Below, piece by piece: positions 11,357 to 23,090 of a stretch of 64,000 nucleotides of DNA. The translations under genes were made by a program, and so were the position numbers. This DNA comes from Coenobita brevimanus. Taxonomy: Eukaryota > Arthropoda > Malacostraca > Decapoda > Coenobitidae. The notes under the pieces were generated by a model, which was not told the DNA's origin, did no database searches, and saw only the letters and a list, made by a program, of their open reading frames with translations. The stretch covers positions 172,814-236,813 of the forward strand of contig JAVRFU010003712.1 of the NCBI GenBank assembly GCA_032717465.1. The letters are read 5' to 3'. Positions within the stretch are counted from its first letter, which is position 1. Each line of letters opens with the position of its first letter.

Positions 11357-14204
11357 TCAAGCTCGTACTGTCCCGTGTCTTAAACCATATTGATCGTACA
11401 TATCCTTAAATTTGTGAATTGTTTTGGCACACACTATTTCATTCGGTAGTGCATTTCATTGATCAATTGCTCTGTTTGGGAAACTGAATTTCCTTACGTC
11501 TTTATCACCTCTCTTCTTATGCAGTTTTTTGCAGTGTCCTCTTGCTGATGCTTCTCCATATGTTATGTAATCATTTATGTCTATTTTCTCCTTCCCTGAT
11601 ATGCACTTATATAGAATTATCAAGTCACCTCTTTTCCTTCTCTCCTGTAGTGTTGGTAGATTAAGTTTATTTAGTCTTTCTTCGTAGCTTAGGTCCCTTA
11701 AGCTTGGTATCCATCTTGTAGCGGCCCTTTGAACTTTTTCAATCTTGTCTATATGCTTTTTGAGATGAGGACTCCAGACTACTGATGCATATTCCAGGGT
11801 TGGTCTAATGAATGATGTTATTATCCTTCTTAGCATGTCTTCATTTATGTATGTGAATGCTATTCTCATATTTGCAAGCAGTGTATACATGTTCCGTACC
11901 TTCTCGCTGATGTGGTCAGCCGGAGATAGTCTGTTATTGATAATCACACTAGGTCTTTCTCTCTTTCTGATGTGTATAGGGTTTTATTTCCTAACTTATA
12001 ATCCCAATCAGGTCTTTTTCCACTTTTACCAAACTTGATTACATGACACTTGTCCACATTGAATTCCATTTGCCATGTATTACTCCATTCATGAAGTTTA
12101 TTTAATTCTTCTTGTAGCTCCCTACAAGAGTCTGTGCTAGTAATTCTCCTTTGTATTTTTGCATCATCTGCAAACATATTCAGATAGCTCTCATTTCCAG
12201 TGTTACTGTTTATATCATTTATATACACTAAAAACATGATTGGTCCCAGCACTGAACCCTGTGGTACTCCACTAGTCACTTCTTTCCATGATGAGTAGTA
12301 TCCTCTTAGTACTGTCCTCATTTCTCTTTTTATGAGAAAGTCTTGCATCCAACAAAACAGTTTGCCTCGAATTCCTCCTTGATGGTACAGTTTCCATAAA
12401 AGTCTGGTGTGGTACTGTGTCAAAAGCTTTCTTGAAATCTAAATAGATACTGTCCACCCATCCTTCCCTTTCCTGTATTGTGTTTGTTACTCTGTCATAG
12501 TAGCTCAACAGATTAGTAACACATGATTTTCCTTTTCTGAAACCAAACTGTCTTTCTGTTATCATATTGTGTTCTTCTAGATGATTTACCCAAGCTTTTC
12601 TTATAAGCTTTTCTAATACCTTGCTTACAACACTGGTCGGTGATACTGGTCAGTAGTTGAGTGGATTTTGTCTATTTCCTTTCTTGAATAAGGGGACAAT
12701 ATTTGCTTTTTTCCAAATATCAGGTAGTTTACCTTGACTCAAGGATTTCTTGAAAATTAAAAATAATGGTTTACTTAACTCCTTTGCACATTCTCGTAAT
12801 ACCCAACATGAAATTTCATCAGGACCACTTACTTTTCCTCTGTCTAATCTACTTAACTCCTCTTGTATTACTTTTTCTGCTATTTGTATATCTGGTAGTA
12901 TGTGTGGACATGCGTGTTCCACATAGTCCCTCTCAAAATTTATTTCTTCTGTAAAAACTAATTGGAAATTCTTATTTAGTGCTTCACAAATATCTTTCTC
13001 TTGTGTATAAGTGATTCCCTCGTCCGTAATGGATTGTATTATATCTTTTACTTTGGTTTTGCTTCTGATATAGCTGTAAAACAGCTTTGGTTAATCACTA
13101 CTTTTATTTATTATATCCTCCTCAAACTGTTTTTGGGCTTCCCTCCTTATTCTTGTATAATCGTTTCTTGCCTGTTTGTAATTATTATACGCCCTTTCAC
13201 TATTATGTCTTCTGTATCTATTTCACAACAAATCTCTTCTTTCTTTTGATTTTTTACATTCTGTATTGAACCATTTCTGTATTTTCTTATCTGCTTCTTT
13301 GTGCTGTGGGATGTATTTCTGGACTCCTATTTCATAAAATTCACAGAATTTTTTATATACAGCATTTAAATCTTGTCCTCTAAGCTCATTTTCCCAATCA
13401 ACTTCTAAGAAATACTTCTTTAGGTCTTGATAATTTCCTTTTTTATAGTTTAGGCTCTTTTTGTAACTGTCATTGCTGTTTACTATGTCATATGCCATCC
13501 TGAAGTTATAATTTAGTACTGCATGATCGCTTTTGCCGAGTGGAGGGTGATATATTAAACTGTCAATGTCATTTTCTTGCCTAGTAAATATTAGATCTAG
13601 CACTGAAGGTACATCAAGTCCTCTTTTTCTGGTGGTTTCCCTCACATGTTGTGTTAGGAAAAACTCTTGCACGAGATCCAGGAGCTTTTGGTCCCAACAG
13701 CTTTCTTGGCTAATTATATCTAGAGTATTCCAATTTATATTTGTATTGAAATCCCCAGTTAGTATAATTCTTTCTGATTTCTCTTCCATTTTATGTAGTA
13801 ATGATCTTATACTTTGAATTGTACTCTGTGCCAGGTCCTCATATTCGTCTCTTTCCCATGTGTTTGATCTGGGTGGCATGTACAAATTGGCTACAATTAC
13901 TTTACCTTCAGATGTGTTGATCTCTACTGCAATCAGTTCTACTTGTGATGGTATATCTAAGTTTATTTCCTTGACTTTTAGATTTTTCTTAGTTAATATT
14001 ATAATTCCTCCTCCTTTTTTTTAAATTTCTGTCTCTTCTCCATATACTGTATTCCTCTAAGTTTAGTATGTCATTGGATATCCTTGGTGTTAATTTTGTT
14101 TCAGTTAGGCATATTATTTGTGGTTCATTTTCTCTGACATAATCATTCATCTCTAGTAATTTTGATACCATTCCATCCACATTTGAATATATCAACTTTA
14201 TCAT
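11357..14204 (-). pseudogene. LINE family 1 ORF2, copy B
   Basis: First ATG near 14204 (MIKLIYSNVDG). Endonuclease residues are well kept (LTGDFNTN and GKSDHAV in the 220-residue frame 13223-13885). RT follows: GKVSGPDE, GFRKGKSC, FKKAFDTV, GVPQGSVLGP and FADDAK. The conserved C-terminus YEERLNKLNLPTLQERR ends in HGTVRA and a stop at 11357-11359, only about 45 bases from the 3' end. Defects: frameshifts near 13990, 13220, 12650, 12410 and 11950, and a TGA replacing a tryptophan codon near 11460. Confidence 0.88.
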
Positions 14205-14236
14205 TTTGTTTATATACTTGTCATGACATGGTTCTA

Positions 14237-15245
14237 CTACCTTCCTCCTTTTTCTTCCATCCTGTTTGTGTACCACTTTCGTACCTGCAATCCTATTACT
14301 TTGTAAAAAAAATTTCTTCTCCTCTTCTGATCTTCCCTCATTTTTTGTTTTTGCTTTAATTCCAGTTCCTCTTGTGTTAGGCATCTTTTTATCCATACAT
14401 TTTTGAACTCCTCTTTTTCCATAAGATTCTTTGCATTTTTTAGTATCTCTTCCACAGTGTTTACACTCTGGAAAGTCACCTTTAGAGGTCTTGTCTTGCT
14501 TTTCTCGTATTTCCCTAACCTTTTGTGTTCCTCTATGTCTTTACTACAGATTTCCTCTGATACTTCTTTCAGTGAGCTCATTACATTTGCCATCTCCTTT
14601 TTGTCTCTTGTGATCCTGTTTTTTAGTTCTTCCTCTTCTATACCAGTGATTACTATAGATTTGTTTATCTCTACTGAATCTCTGACTAACTTTGGATTGT
14701 TTTAGATTATTCTTTTCACTTCCTTTTTAATGTTTTTCATCCTCCACTCTTGTTTCTAAGTCTTTTTTTACTTTCACCATTTCAGCATACGTGGTTTCTA
14801 CATCATTTTTGTAGCTTTGCACAGCTTCATTCACCTGTGTTATCTTCTCCTCAATATCACTGCTCTGGTCCATAAGACTGCTTGCTTGCCTAATTGTCTC
14901 TGTGTCATTTTTGAACTCGTCCATAACACTCTCGTGATTGACTACTGTACTTGCCATTTCACTCACTTTCTTCCTAAGCGTATTCAATTCCACTGTTAGT
15001 TCACTGATAGTTGTGTCTTTCTTATTGGCCTCCCTTCCTAGTTTTTCTATCTCTTCCTTTTGCAAGTGCATTCTCTTCTTTATTTCATCAATTTCATTTT
15101 TGAAAGCCATTTCTAGTTTGTGTACACGTTCAACCAGTCTATTGTGAGTCTCCACTTCAACCAGTTCTTGGTAGAAATCGTCATTTTGCTTTTTACTTTT
15201 ATCCCTTTTCTTTTCCAAATTCGTTTTACTAAAGTATGTATCCAT
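14237..15245 (-). pseudogene. LINE family 1 ORF1, copy B
   Basis: ATG at 15245 (MDTYFSK). The coiled-coil part is open to about 14727, and a shift near 14745 (VEDEKH in place of VEEKNIKK) ends the frame. The RNA-binding half resumes from about 14700 and is open in 14237-14593, with a further in-frame loss of several residues near 14355. It keeps the residues (KNDTE) that copy A lost, so it is the better guide for the N-terminal half. Confidence 0.8.
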
Positions 15246-15538
15246 ATTGCAATACTAAAAGAACAGAGTATGTACTTACAGAGCATGTACACTTTCCCCG
15301 CATTGCTGTAGTCTAAACAAACCCAGCTGACTCAGCGCATTTTTTTCCTCGTGGTTCTCTTTTCTGTTTGAACAAGTCTTGTTTAAACTTATTATTTTTT
15401 TCCTTTTAATATTGAAAAATCATTTAGTCTAACCTGGTACAGAGCTTGACTCATACAAAGATACTAATTTAGGTAATGCCACTAGCTTTGTTGGTTTGGT
15501 ACGGAGCGCCGATGTTGGACGTCTGCATCTGATGACTC

Positions 15539-15540
<2 letters not shown>

Positions 15541-15570
<30 letters not shown>
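15541..15570. repeat. (TG)n flanking 5' end of LINE copy B
   Basis: About 15 TG units directly abutting the 5' end of copy B. Confidence 0.95.
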
Positions 15571-15573
<3 letters not shown>

Positions 15574-15818
15574 AGTAAATCTGTGGTCAGTTACTAGATA
15601 TACTATTCATGCTCAATTCACCATGCACACTACCACGCCCACACCAGCAGTCTAGGCCATCACATCAACACAAGATCCCTTCAGGTGAGTTGGCAGTGTA
15701 TTAAAGGCACACACCTAATTCATATCCTAATCCTGCAGCATCACAAACACTCCATCACTTCATTCCTCCCAATCGCAAGATTTCTTAGTCTTTCCCACAT
15801 TTACATCCAGACTTCTTT

Positions 15819-15840
15819 CACACACACACACACACACACA
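15819..15840. repeat. (CA)n flanking 5' end of LINE copy C
   Basis: Eleven CA units ending exactly where copy C begins. The 250 bp between copies B and C (15571-15818) hold nothing I recognise. Confidence 0.95.
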
Positions 15841-16107
15841 GAAGGCACCGAGGAGACCAGATGCACGCCGCCATCGCTCCATAAATGGCCAACTTGGCCA
15901 GTGGCATCACCTAAATTAGTATCTTTATATGTGCCAAACTCTGTTTAAAAAAAAAGAAAAAAAAAAAAGAAGAAGTTTTAAGTAGGACTTGTTCAGACAG
16001 AAAAGAAAACAAACTAGAGTAAGAATGCACACAATCAACTGATCGTTTGTTTAGTCTACAACTGCCCCAGGGAATGTAAGTACCATATGTGCTTTTAGTA
16101 CTGCAAA

Positions 16108-17092
16108 ATGACCACATACATTAGTAAAGCAAATTTGGAAAAGAAAAGGGATAAAGGTAGAAAGCAGGACAATGATTTCTACCAAGAACTGGTTGAAATG
16201 GAGACTCACAATAAACTGGTGGAACGAGTACACAGGCTAAAGATGGCTTTTCAAAATGAGATTAATGAAATTAAGAAACAGATGCACTTGGAAAAGCAAG
16301 AAATAGGAAAATTAGGAAGCGAGGTCAACAAGAAAGACATAACCATAGATGAGCTGACAGTAAAACTGGGTTCACTTAGAAGAAAAATTAGTGAAATGAT
16401 AAGTACAGTAATCAACCACAAGAGTATTATGGAAGAGTTCAAAAATGATACACAGACAATTAGGCAAGTAAGCAGTGTGATAGACCAGAGCAGTGATATT
16501 GAGAAGATAACACAGGTGAATGAAGCTGTGTAAAGCTACAAAAATGATGTGGAAATCACTTATGCTGAAATGGTGAAAGTAAAGAAAGACTTGGAAACAA
16601 GGGTGGAAGAAAAAAACATTAAAAAGGAAGTGAAAAGAATAATCCAAAACAATCCAAAGTTAGTCAGAGATTCAGTAGATATAAACTGGTATTCAAGAGG
16701 AAGAAGTAAAAAACAAGATCTCAAGAGACAAATAGGAGATGGCAAATGTAATGAGCATATTTGAAAGAAGTATCAGAAGAAATCAGTAGTAAAGACATAG
16801 AGGAACACAAAAGGTTAGGGAAATACGAGAGAAGCAAGTCAAGACCCCTTCCAGAGTGTAAACACCGTGGAGGAGATACTAAAAAATGCAAAGAATCTTA
16901 TGGAAAAAGAGGAGTTCAAAAATGTATGGATAAAAAGATGCCTAACACAAGAGGAACTGGAATTCCTGAAAGAGAAGAGGGAGGAAGCAAAAATAAAAAA
17001 TGAGGGAAGATCAGAAGAGGAGAAGAATACATTTTTTACAGAGTAATAGGATTGCAGGTACGAAAGTGGTACATAAACAGGAGGGAATAAAA
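16108..17092 (+). pseudogene. LINE family 1 ORF1, copy C
   Basis: ATG at 16108 (MTTYISKANLEKKRDK). The coiled-coil part is open to a stop at 16531-16533, where copies A and B continue VQSYKND. Continuation frames at 16549-16764, 16761-17003 and 17000 onward carry the RNA-binding half (GKYERSK, KCMDKKMPNTRGTG). The SIVITGIEEEE segment is partly deleted near 16680. Confidence 0.78.
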
Positions 17093-17137
17093 GGGAGGAA
17101 GGTAGAAGAACCACGTCATGACAAGTATATAAACAAG

Positions 17138-19984
17138 ATGATTAAGTTGATGTACTCAAATGTGGATGGAATGGTATCTAAATTATTAGAGATGAATGAT
17201 TGTAGAGAAAATGGACCACATATAATATGCCTAACTGAAACAAAATTAACACCAAGGCTATCAAATGACATCCTAAACTTAGAGGAATATAATATATTTA
17301 GAAGAGATAGGAACTAAAAGAAAGGAGGAGGAATTATAATATTAACTAAGAAAAATCTAAAAGTAAAAGAAATAGAACTAGATATACCCTCACAAGGAGA
17401 ACTGATTGCAGTAGAGATCAATACATCTGAGGGGAAAGTAATTGTAGCCATTTTGTACATGCCATTCAAGTCAAACACATGGGAAAGAGACGAGTATGAG
17501 GACTTGGCAGAGAATACAATTCAGAGTTTAAGATCATTACTACATAAAATGGAAGAGAAATCGGAAAGAATTTTACTAACTGGAGATTTTAATACAAATA
17601 TAAATTGGAATACTCTAGATATAATAAGCCAAGAAAGCTGTTGGGACCAAAAGCTCCTGGATCTCGTGCAAGAGTTTTTCCTAACGCAACATGTAAGGGA
17701 AAGCACCAGAAAAAGAGGACTCGATGTACCCTCAATGCTAGATCTCATATTTACTAGGCAAGAAAACGATATTGACAATTTAATATACCACCCTCATTTC
17801 GGCAAAAGCGACCATGCAGTACTAAATTGCAACTTCAGGATTGTATATGACGTAGTTCACAGGAATGAAAGTTACAAGAAGAGCCTAAACTATAAAAAGG
17901 GAAACTATCATGACCTAAAGAAGTACTTCTTAGAAATTGATTGGGGAAAGGAGCTTAGAGGACAAGATTTAAATGTTATGTATAGAAAATTCTATGAACT
18001 TTATGAAATAGGAGTCCAGAAGTATATCCCACAGCACAAAGAAGCAGAAAAAATAAAGAAATGGTTCAATACAGAATGTAAAAAATCAAAAGAAAGAAGA
18101 GATTTGTTGTAGAATAGATACAGAAGGCATAATAGTGAAAGGGTATATAATAATTACAAACAGGCAAAAACGATTGTACAAGAATAAGGAGGGAAGCCCA
18201 AAAACAGTTTGAGGAGGACTTCATAAATAAAAGTAGTGATCAACCGAACCTATTTTACAGCAACATCAGAAGCAAAACCAAAGTAAAAGATAAAATACAA
18301 TCCATTACGGACGAGGGAATCACCTGTACACAAGAGAAGGATATTTGTGAAGCACTAAACAAGAAATTCCAATCAGTTTTTACAGAGGAAAAAAAATTTT
18401 TTAGAGGGATTATGTGGAACATGCATGCTCACACATACTACCAGGTATACAAACATCAGAAAAAGTAATACAGGAGGAGCTAAGTAAATAAGACAAAGGA
18501 AAAGCAAATGGTCCTGATGAAATTTCATGTTGGGTACTACGTGAATGTGCAAAGGAGTTAAGTAAACCATTATTTTTAATTTTCAAGAAATCATTCAGTC
18601 AAGGTAAACTACCTGATATTTGGAAGAAAGCAAACATTGTTCCCTTATTCAAGAAAGGGAATAGACAAAATCCATGACTCAACTACAGACCAGTATCACT
18701 AACCAGTGTTGTAAGCAAGGTATTAGAAAAGCTTATAAGAAAAGCTTGGGTAAATCATCTAGAAGAACACAATATGATAACAGAAAGACAGTTTGGCTTC
18801 AGAAAAGGAAAATCATGTGTTACTAATCTGTTGAGCTACCATGACAGAGTAACAGACACATTACAGGAAAGAGAAGGATGGGTGGACAGTATCTATTTAG
18901 ATTTCAAGAAAGCATTTGACACAGTACCACACCAAAGACTTTTGTGGAAACAGTACCATCAAGGAGGAATTCGAGGCAAACTGTATTGTTGGATGCAAGA
19001 TTTTCTCATAAGAAGAGAAATGAGAACAGTACTAAGGGGAAATTACTCATCATGGAAAGAAGTGACTAGTGGAGTACCACAGGGGTCAGTGCTGGCACCA
19101 ATCATGTTTTTAGTGTACATAAATGATACAGACAGTAACACTGGAAATGAGAGCTATCTGAATATGTTTGCAGATGATGCAAAAATACAAAGGAGAATTA
19201 CTAACACAGACTCTTGTAGGGAGCTACAAGAAGAATTAAATAAACTTCATGAATGGAGTAATACATGACAAATGGAATTCAATGTGGACAAGTGTCATGT
19301 AATCAAGTTTGGTATAAGTGGTAAAAGACCTGATTGGGATTATACGTTACGAAATAAAACCCTACACACATCAGAAAGAGAGAAGGACCTAGGTGTGATT
19401 ATCAGTAACAGACTACCTCCGGCTGACTACATCAGTGAGAAGGTACGGAACATGTATACACTGCTTCCAAATATGAGAATAGCATTCACATACATAAATG
19501 AAGACATGCTAAGAAGGATAGTAACATCATTCATCAGACCAACCCTGGAGTATGCATCAGTAGTCTGGAGTCCTCATCTCAAAAATCACATAGACAAGAT
19601 TGAAAAAGTTCAAAGGGCTGCAACAAGATGGGTACCAACTTTAATGGATCTAAGCTACGAAGAAAGACTAAATAAACTGAATGTACCAACACTACAGGAG
19701 AGAAGGAAAAGAGGTGACATGATTATGCTATATAAATGCATATCAGGGAAGGAGAGAATAGACATAAATGATTACTTAACGTATGGGGAAGCATCAGCAA
19801 GAGGACACTGCAAAAAACTGCAAAAGAGAGAGGTGATAAAGACGTAAGGAAATTTAATTTCCCAAATAGAGCAATTGATCAGTGAAATGCACTACCGAAT
19901 GAAATAGTGTGTGCCAAAACAATTCACCATTTTAAGGATATGTACAATAAATGTGGTTTAGGACATGGGACTGTACGAGCTTGA
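17138..19984 (+). pseudogene. LINE family 1 ORF2, copy C
   Basis: ATG at 17138 (MIKLMYSNVDG). Endonuclease: ICLTETKL, LTGDFNTN near 17580 and GKSDHAV near 17805 (open frame 17453-18112). RT: FGFRKGKSC near 18785, FKKAFDTVPH near 18905, GVPQGSVLAP near 19072 and FADDAK near 19170. A long C-terminal frame 19272-19847 carries YEERLNKLNVPTLQERR. The final coding stretch ends with a stop at 19982-19984. Breaks include stops at 17318, 18110, 18488, 18676 and 19266 (TGA for tryptophan). Confidence 0.88.
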
Positions 19985-20028
19985 CTCATTCTTGTAAAGA
20001 TACAATTAGGTAAGAACAATTAGGTAAG

Positions 20029-20030
<2 letters not shown>

Positions 20031-20084
<54 letters not shown>
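20031..20084. repeat. (AC)n flanking 3' end of LINE copy C
   Basis: About 27 uninterrupted AC units following the 3' terminus. The next 245 bp (20085-20330) hold no recognisable feature. Confidence 0.97.
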
Positions 20085-20089
<5 letters not shown>

Positions 20090-20330
20090 ATTAACCAGAT
20101 GTTATATGCTGATTAATTAGTTAATGTGGCATAGCCTATAGTAGGTTTCGTCGCACCTGTCTTTTATTTATTCTGACTATAAAACCATGACATTGTCTTG
20201 TGTATTAATTATACTGATTTAATATAAATAGAGTTAATATCAGTAACTTGCATAAAGATACTGAAGTGTGGAGTGCAGATTGTCGCAAAGGTAGAGGTGT
20301 TAGGAAATACAAGCCAGTTGGAGTAACATC

Positions 20331-21375
20331 ATGAGTCTGCATTGCCATGGAGATAATACCACCGTGAGTCTGCATTGCCATGGAGATAATGCCACCGTGA
20401 GTCTGCATTGCCATGGAGATAATACCACCGTGAGTCTGCATTGCCATGGAGATAATACCACCGTGAGTCTGCGTTGCCATGGAGATAATACCACCGTGAG
20501 TCTGCGTTGCCATGGAGATAATACCACCGTGAGTCTGCGTTGCCATGGAGATAATACCACCGTGAGTCTGCATTGCCATGGAGATAATACCACCGTGAGT
20601 CTGCATTGCCATGGAGATAATACCACCGTGAGTCTGCGTTGCCATGGAGATAATACCACCGTGAGTCTGCGTTGCCATGGAGATAATACCACCGTGAGTC
20701 TGTGTTGCCATGGAGATAATACCACCGTGAGTCTGTGTTGCCATGGAGATAATACCACCGTGAGTCTGCGTTGCCATGGAGATAATACCACCGTGAGTCT
20801 GCGTTGCCATGGAGATAACACCACCGTGAGTCTGCGTTGCCATGGAGATAATACCAACCTGAGTCTGCGTTGCCATGGAGATAATACCACCGTGAGTCTG
20901 CGTTGCCATGGAGATAATACCACCGTGAGTCTGCGTTGCCATGGAGATAATACCACCGTGAGTGTGTTGCCATGGAGATAATATCACCGTGAGTCTGTGT
21001 TGCCATGGAGATAATACCATCGTGAGTCTGTGTTGCCATGGAGATAATACCACCGTGAGTGTGTTGCCATGGAGATAATACCACCGTGAGTCTGTGTTGC
21101 CATGGAGATAATACCACCGTCAGTCTGCGTTGCCATGGAGATAATACCACCGTGAGTCTGCGTTGCCATGGAGATAATACCACCGTGAGTCTGTGTTGCC
21201 ATGGAGATCATACCACCGTCAGTCTGTGTTGCCATGGAGATAATACCACCGTGAGTCTGCGTTGCCATGGAGCTAATACCACCGTGAGTCTGCGTTGCCA
21301 TGGAGATAATACCACCGTCAGTCTGTGTTGCCATGGAGATAATACCACCGTCAGTCTGCGTTGCCATGGAGATCA
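20331..21375. repeat. 33-bp minisatellite, about 32 copies
   Basis: Unit of 33 bp built around TTGCCATGGAGATAATACC (palindromic CCATGG core). Units differ at a few fixed positions, chiefly CATT/CGTT/TGTT before GCC and GTGAG/GTCAG. Two copies are three bases short (near 20960 and 21058) and change the reading frame. The unit is a multiple of three and lacks stops in several frames, which produces the long ORFs on both strands. I do not regard them as genes. Confidence 0.97.
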
Positions 21376-21564
21376 TAGACTTTCCCGCCAACAGCAGAGA
21401 CGTCCATGCCATAAACTCTTCGGGGAGGGGGGAGGTATAGTTTAAATAATTAAATTGTAGAGTCTAGAGTTATATACTTCCATTTAGCAGTTCAGTGTAC
21501 AGTGTAACGGCAGGAATTCTAGCGATGTTATAGAGATACTTATAAAGGTTTGGCAATATTTTAA

Positions 21565-21715
21565 TGCTGTATTTTTATATATCATTATTATTTAGTATCT
21601 GAGATCCAAAACACTATCCATACTCCTAATACACTCTTATAAAATGTTGTATTTTTATGTATCATTATTATACAGTATCTGAGATCCAAAACACTATCCT
21701 TACTCCCATTACGCC
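21565..21715. repeat. Tandem duplication of about 79 bp
   Basis: The block containing 'gagatccaaaacactatcc' occurs at about 21600 and again at 21679, with flanking 'tgtatttttat' also repeated. No coding content. Confidence 0.8.
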
Positions 21716-22845
21716 CAGATAGAAATCTAAAAAGCATTTGGTCATAAAATAATAAGTATAAGGAACATCATAAAAAATGATACTTTGGCCATTATTTAAC
21801 CATGTCTGTATAAATCTCCCTGAAATATCCAAATCCCTCACGCGGCCCTCTGTGTGGCAACCCCTGACGTAGAGCGAGAGCGAGCACACAGTATCTCGCT
21901 TAGCCCCTCTCCTCGGTGGCCCATATAAAAATGACGATATTTCCACAAACGTAACATCCATGCTTGTTTCTTTGGTACAGGCGTGTGGGTACAAGTATAT
22001 TACAACTCTGATATCAGTTATATATCATGTTTATGCCTGAACAAGTTTATATAAGGCAAAAATAATACTCTTACAATGGTGTCAAGTTACCCACTAATAC
22101 CATCATCCCACGTCGGTCTTAAAAACAAACTCAGGTTTCTAGTTTGTGGTAAATTAAGACGTCTTGTTCCCCTAATATCTCGTAAAGTATTTAATTCTTA
22201 CGTTACTGTGTTTAATACATGGCTACAGGTGATGTAAATCTTCGTAAACTCGTCATCCCGTAATACACTGATCTGGGAACTATGCCAGCCACATCCACAA
22301 AGCATCCTAGGCATTTCTTACAATAAACACATTCCTACAGCAGTGAAGTATCAGAAATACATTTGTCTTTTGTATTTTTCAATGTAATGCTCACTTAGTT
22401 CGATTTTAAAGTGTTTGGTAGCGTTATGAATGGAGATAAATTGTAGTCAATGAATCTTATATGGAACTTAGGCATAGGATAATTTACAAATATGGCCCGT
22501 GGGTGTTGTGAGAGCTTTAGGGAGGTATTCATAAAGGATTCTACAGTATACACGATAAACCAAACGCCATAAGTTATCTTGTATGACAGGTGGTTTGTTT
22601 TTCATATTTTATCACACTAATATTGACTGATTAAATTATAAAATATTTATCAGTTGCTTGTGTGAAGATAAACGTATATATAGGTAGTTTTATACACAGT
22701 TTATGTTCAGAACAATTTATAAATACAGCACAGGTTTTGGCTGAACTAAATCAGCGGGTTTGCCTACTATGTTGCTAGTGTAGATAGATTTTCTGTTTTA
22801 ATCACACTGCGTAACTACACAATAAAATGCCTCCTTTCTGCATAT

Positions 22846-23090
22846 TGTCACCATCATAAAGAAACTAAGTTATTTATTCTACTTTTCGGGAAATCGAGAA
22901 AAAACTGTCTCATTTTCTTAATTATAAATGACTTAGGCAGAAACTTAAGGCGCATCTTATACCACTCACACCCTGGATCTGACAAAGACAGCTATACCAA
23001 TAGGTGCTCCACGTGATGAAGAATTGATTCAGCCAAAAATCCAGAAATCGCTGAAAAATGACTTAGGCAGTTTCATTATGAGGGTGACGA
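22846..23090. mobile_element. 245-bp MITE inside segmental duplication copy 2
   Basis: Absent from the matching place in copy 1 (near 6982). Ends are inverted repeats of about 22 bp with few mismatches: TGTCACCATCATAAAGAAAC on the left, and the complement of AGTTTCATTATGAGGGTGAC on the right. Flanks show ATA/TATA, a possible short target duplication. 'aatgacttaggcag' occurs twice inside. No ORF, so non-autonomous. Superfamily not determined. Confidence 0.8.

Larger units (their letters stand above)
11311..15540 (-). mobile_element. LINE family 1, copy B (full length)
   Basis: Both ends are present: 3' terminus at 11311 with two copies of the 14-bp TTCTTACCTAATTG unit, and 5' terminus at 15540. 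Each end is bounded by (GT)n on the plus strand (11292-11310 and 15541-15570), so in element orientation it sits in (AC)n. Total 4.23 kb with a 5' UTR of about 300 bp, ORF1, ORF2 and a very short 3' UTR. An imperfect inverted repeat links 11331-11375 with 15431-15480. Confidence 0.95.
15841..20030 (+). mobile_element. LINE family 1, copy C (full length, plus strand)
   Basis: Opposite orientation to A, B and D, and accordingly flanked by (CA)n/(AC)n on the plus strand at both ends (15819-15840 and 20031-20084). It ends with two copies of the 14-bp CAATTAGGTAAGAA unit. The 5' UTR holds an A-rich tract at 15947-15973. It is more diverged than A, B and D: many shared motifs carry substitutions. 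Confidence 0.95.

Noticed and set aside
20205..21445. Overlapping 128-284 aa ORFs on both strands
   Set aside because: Products of the 33-bp minisatellite, stop-free by composition.
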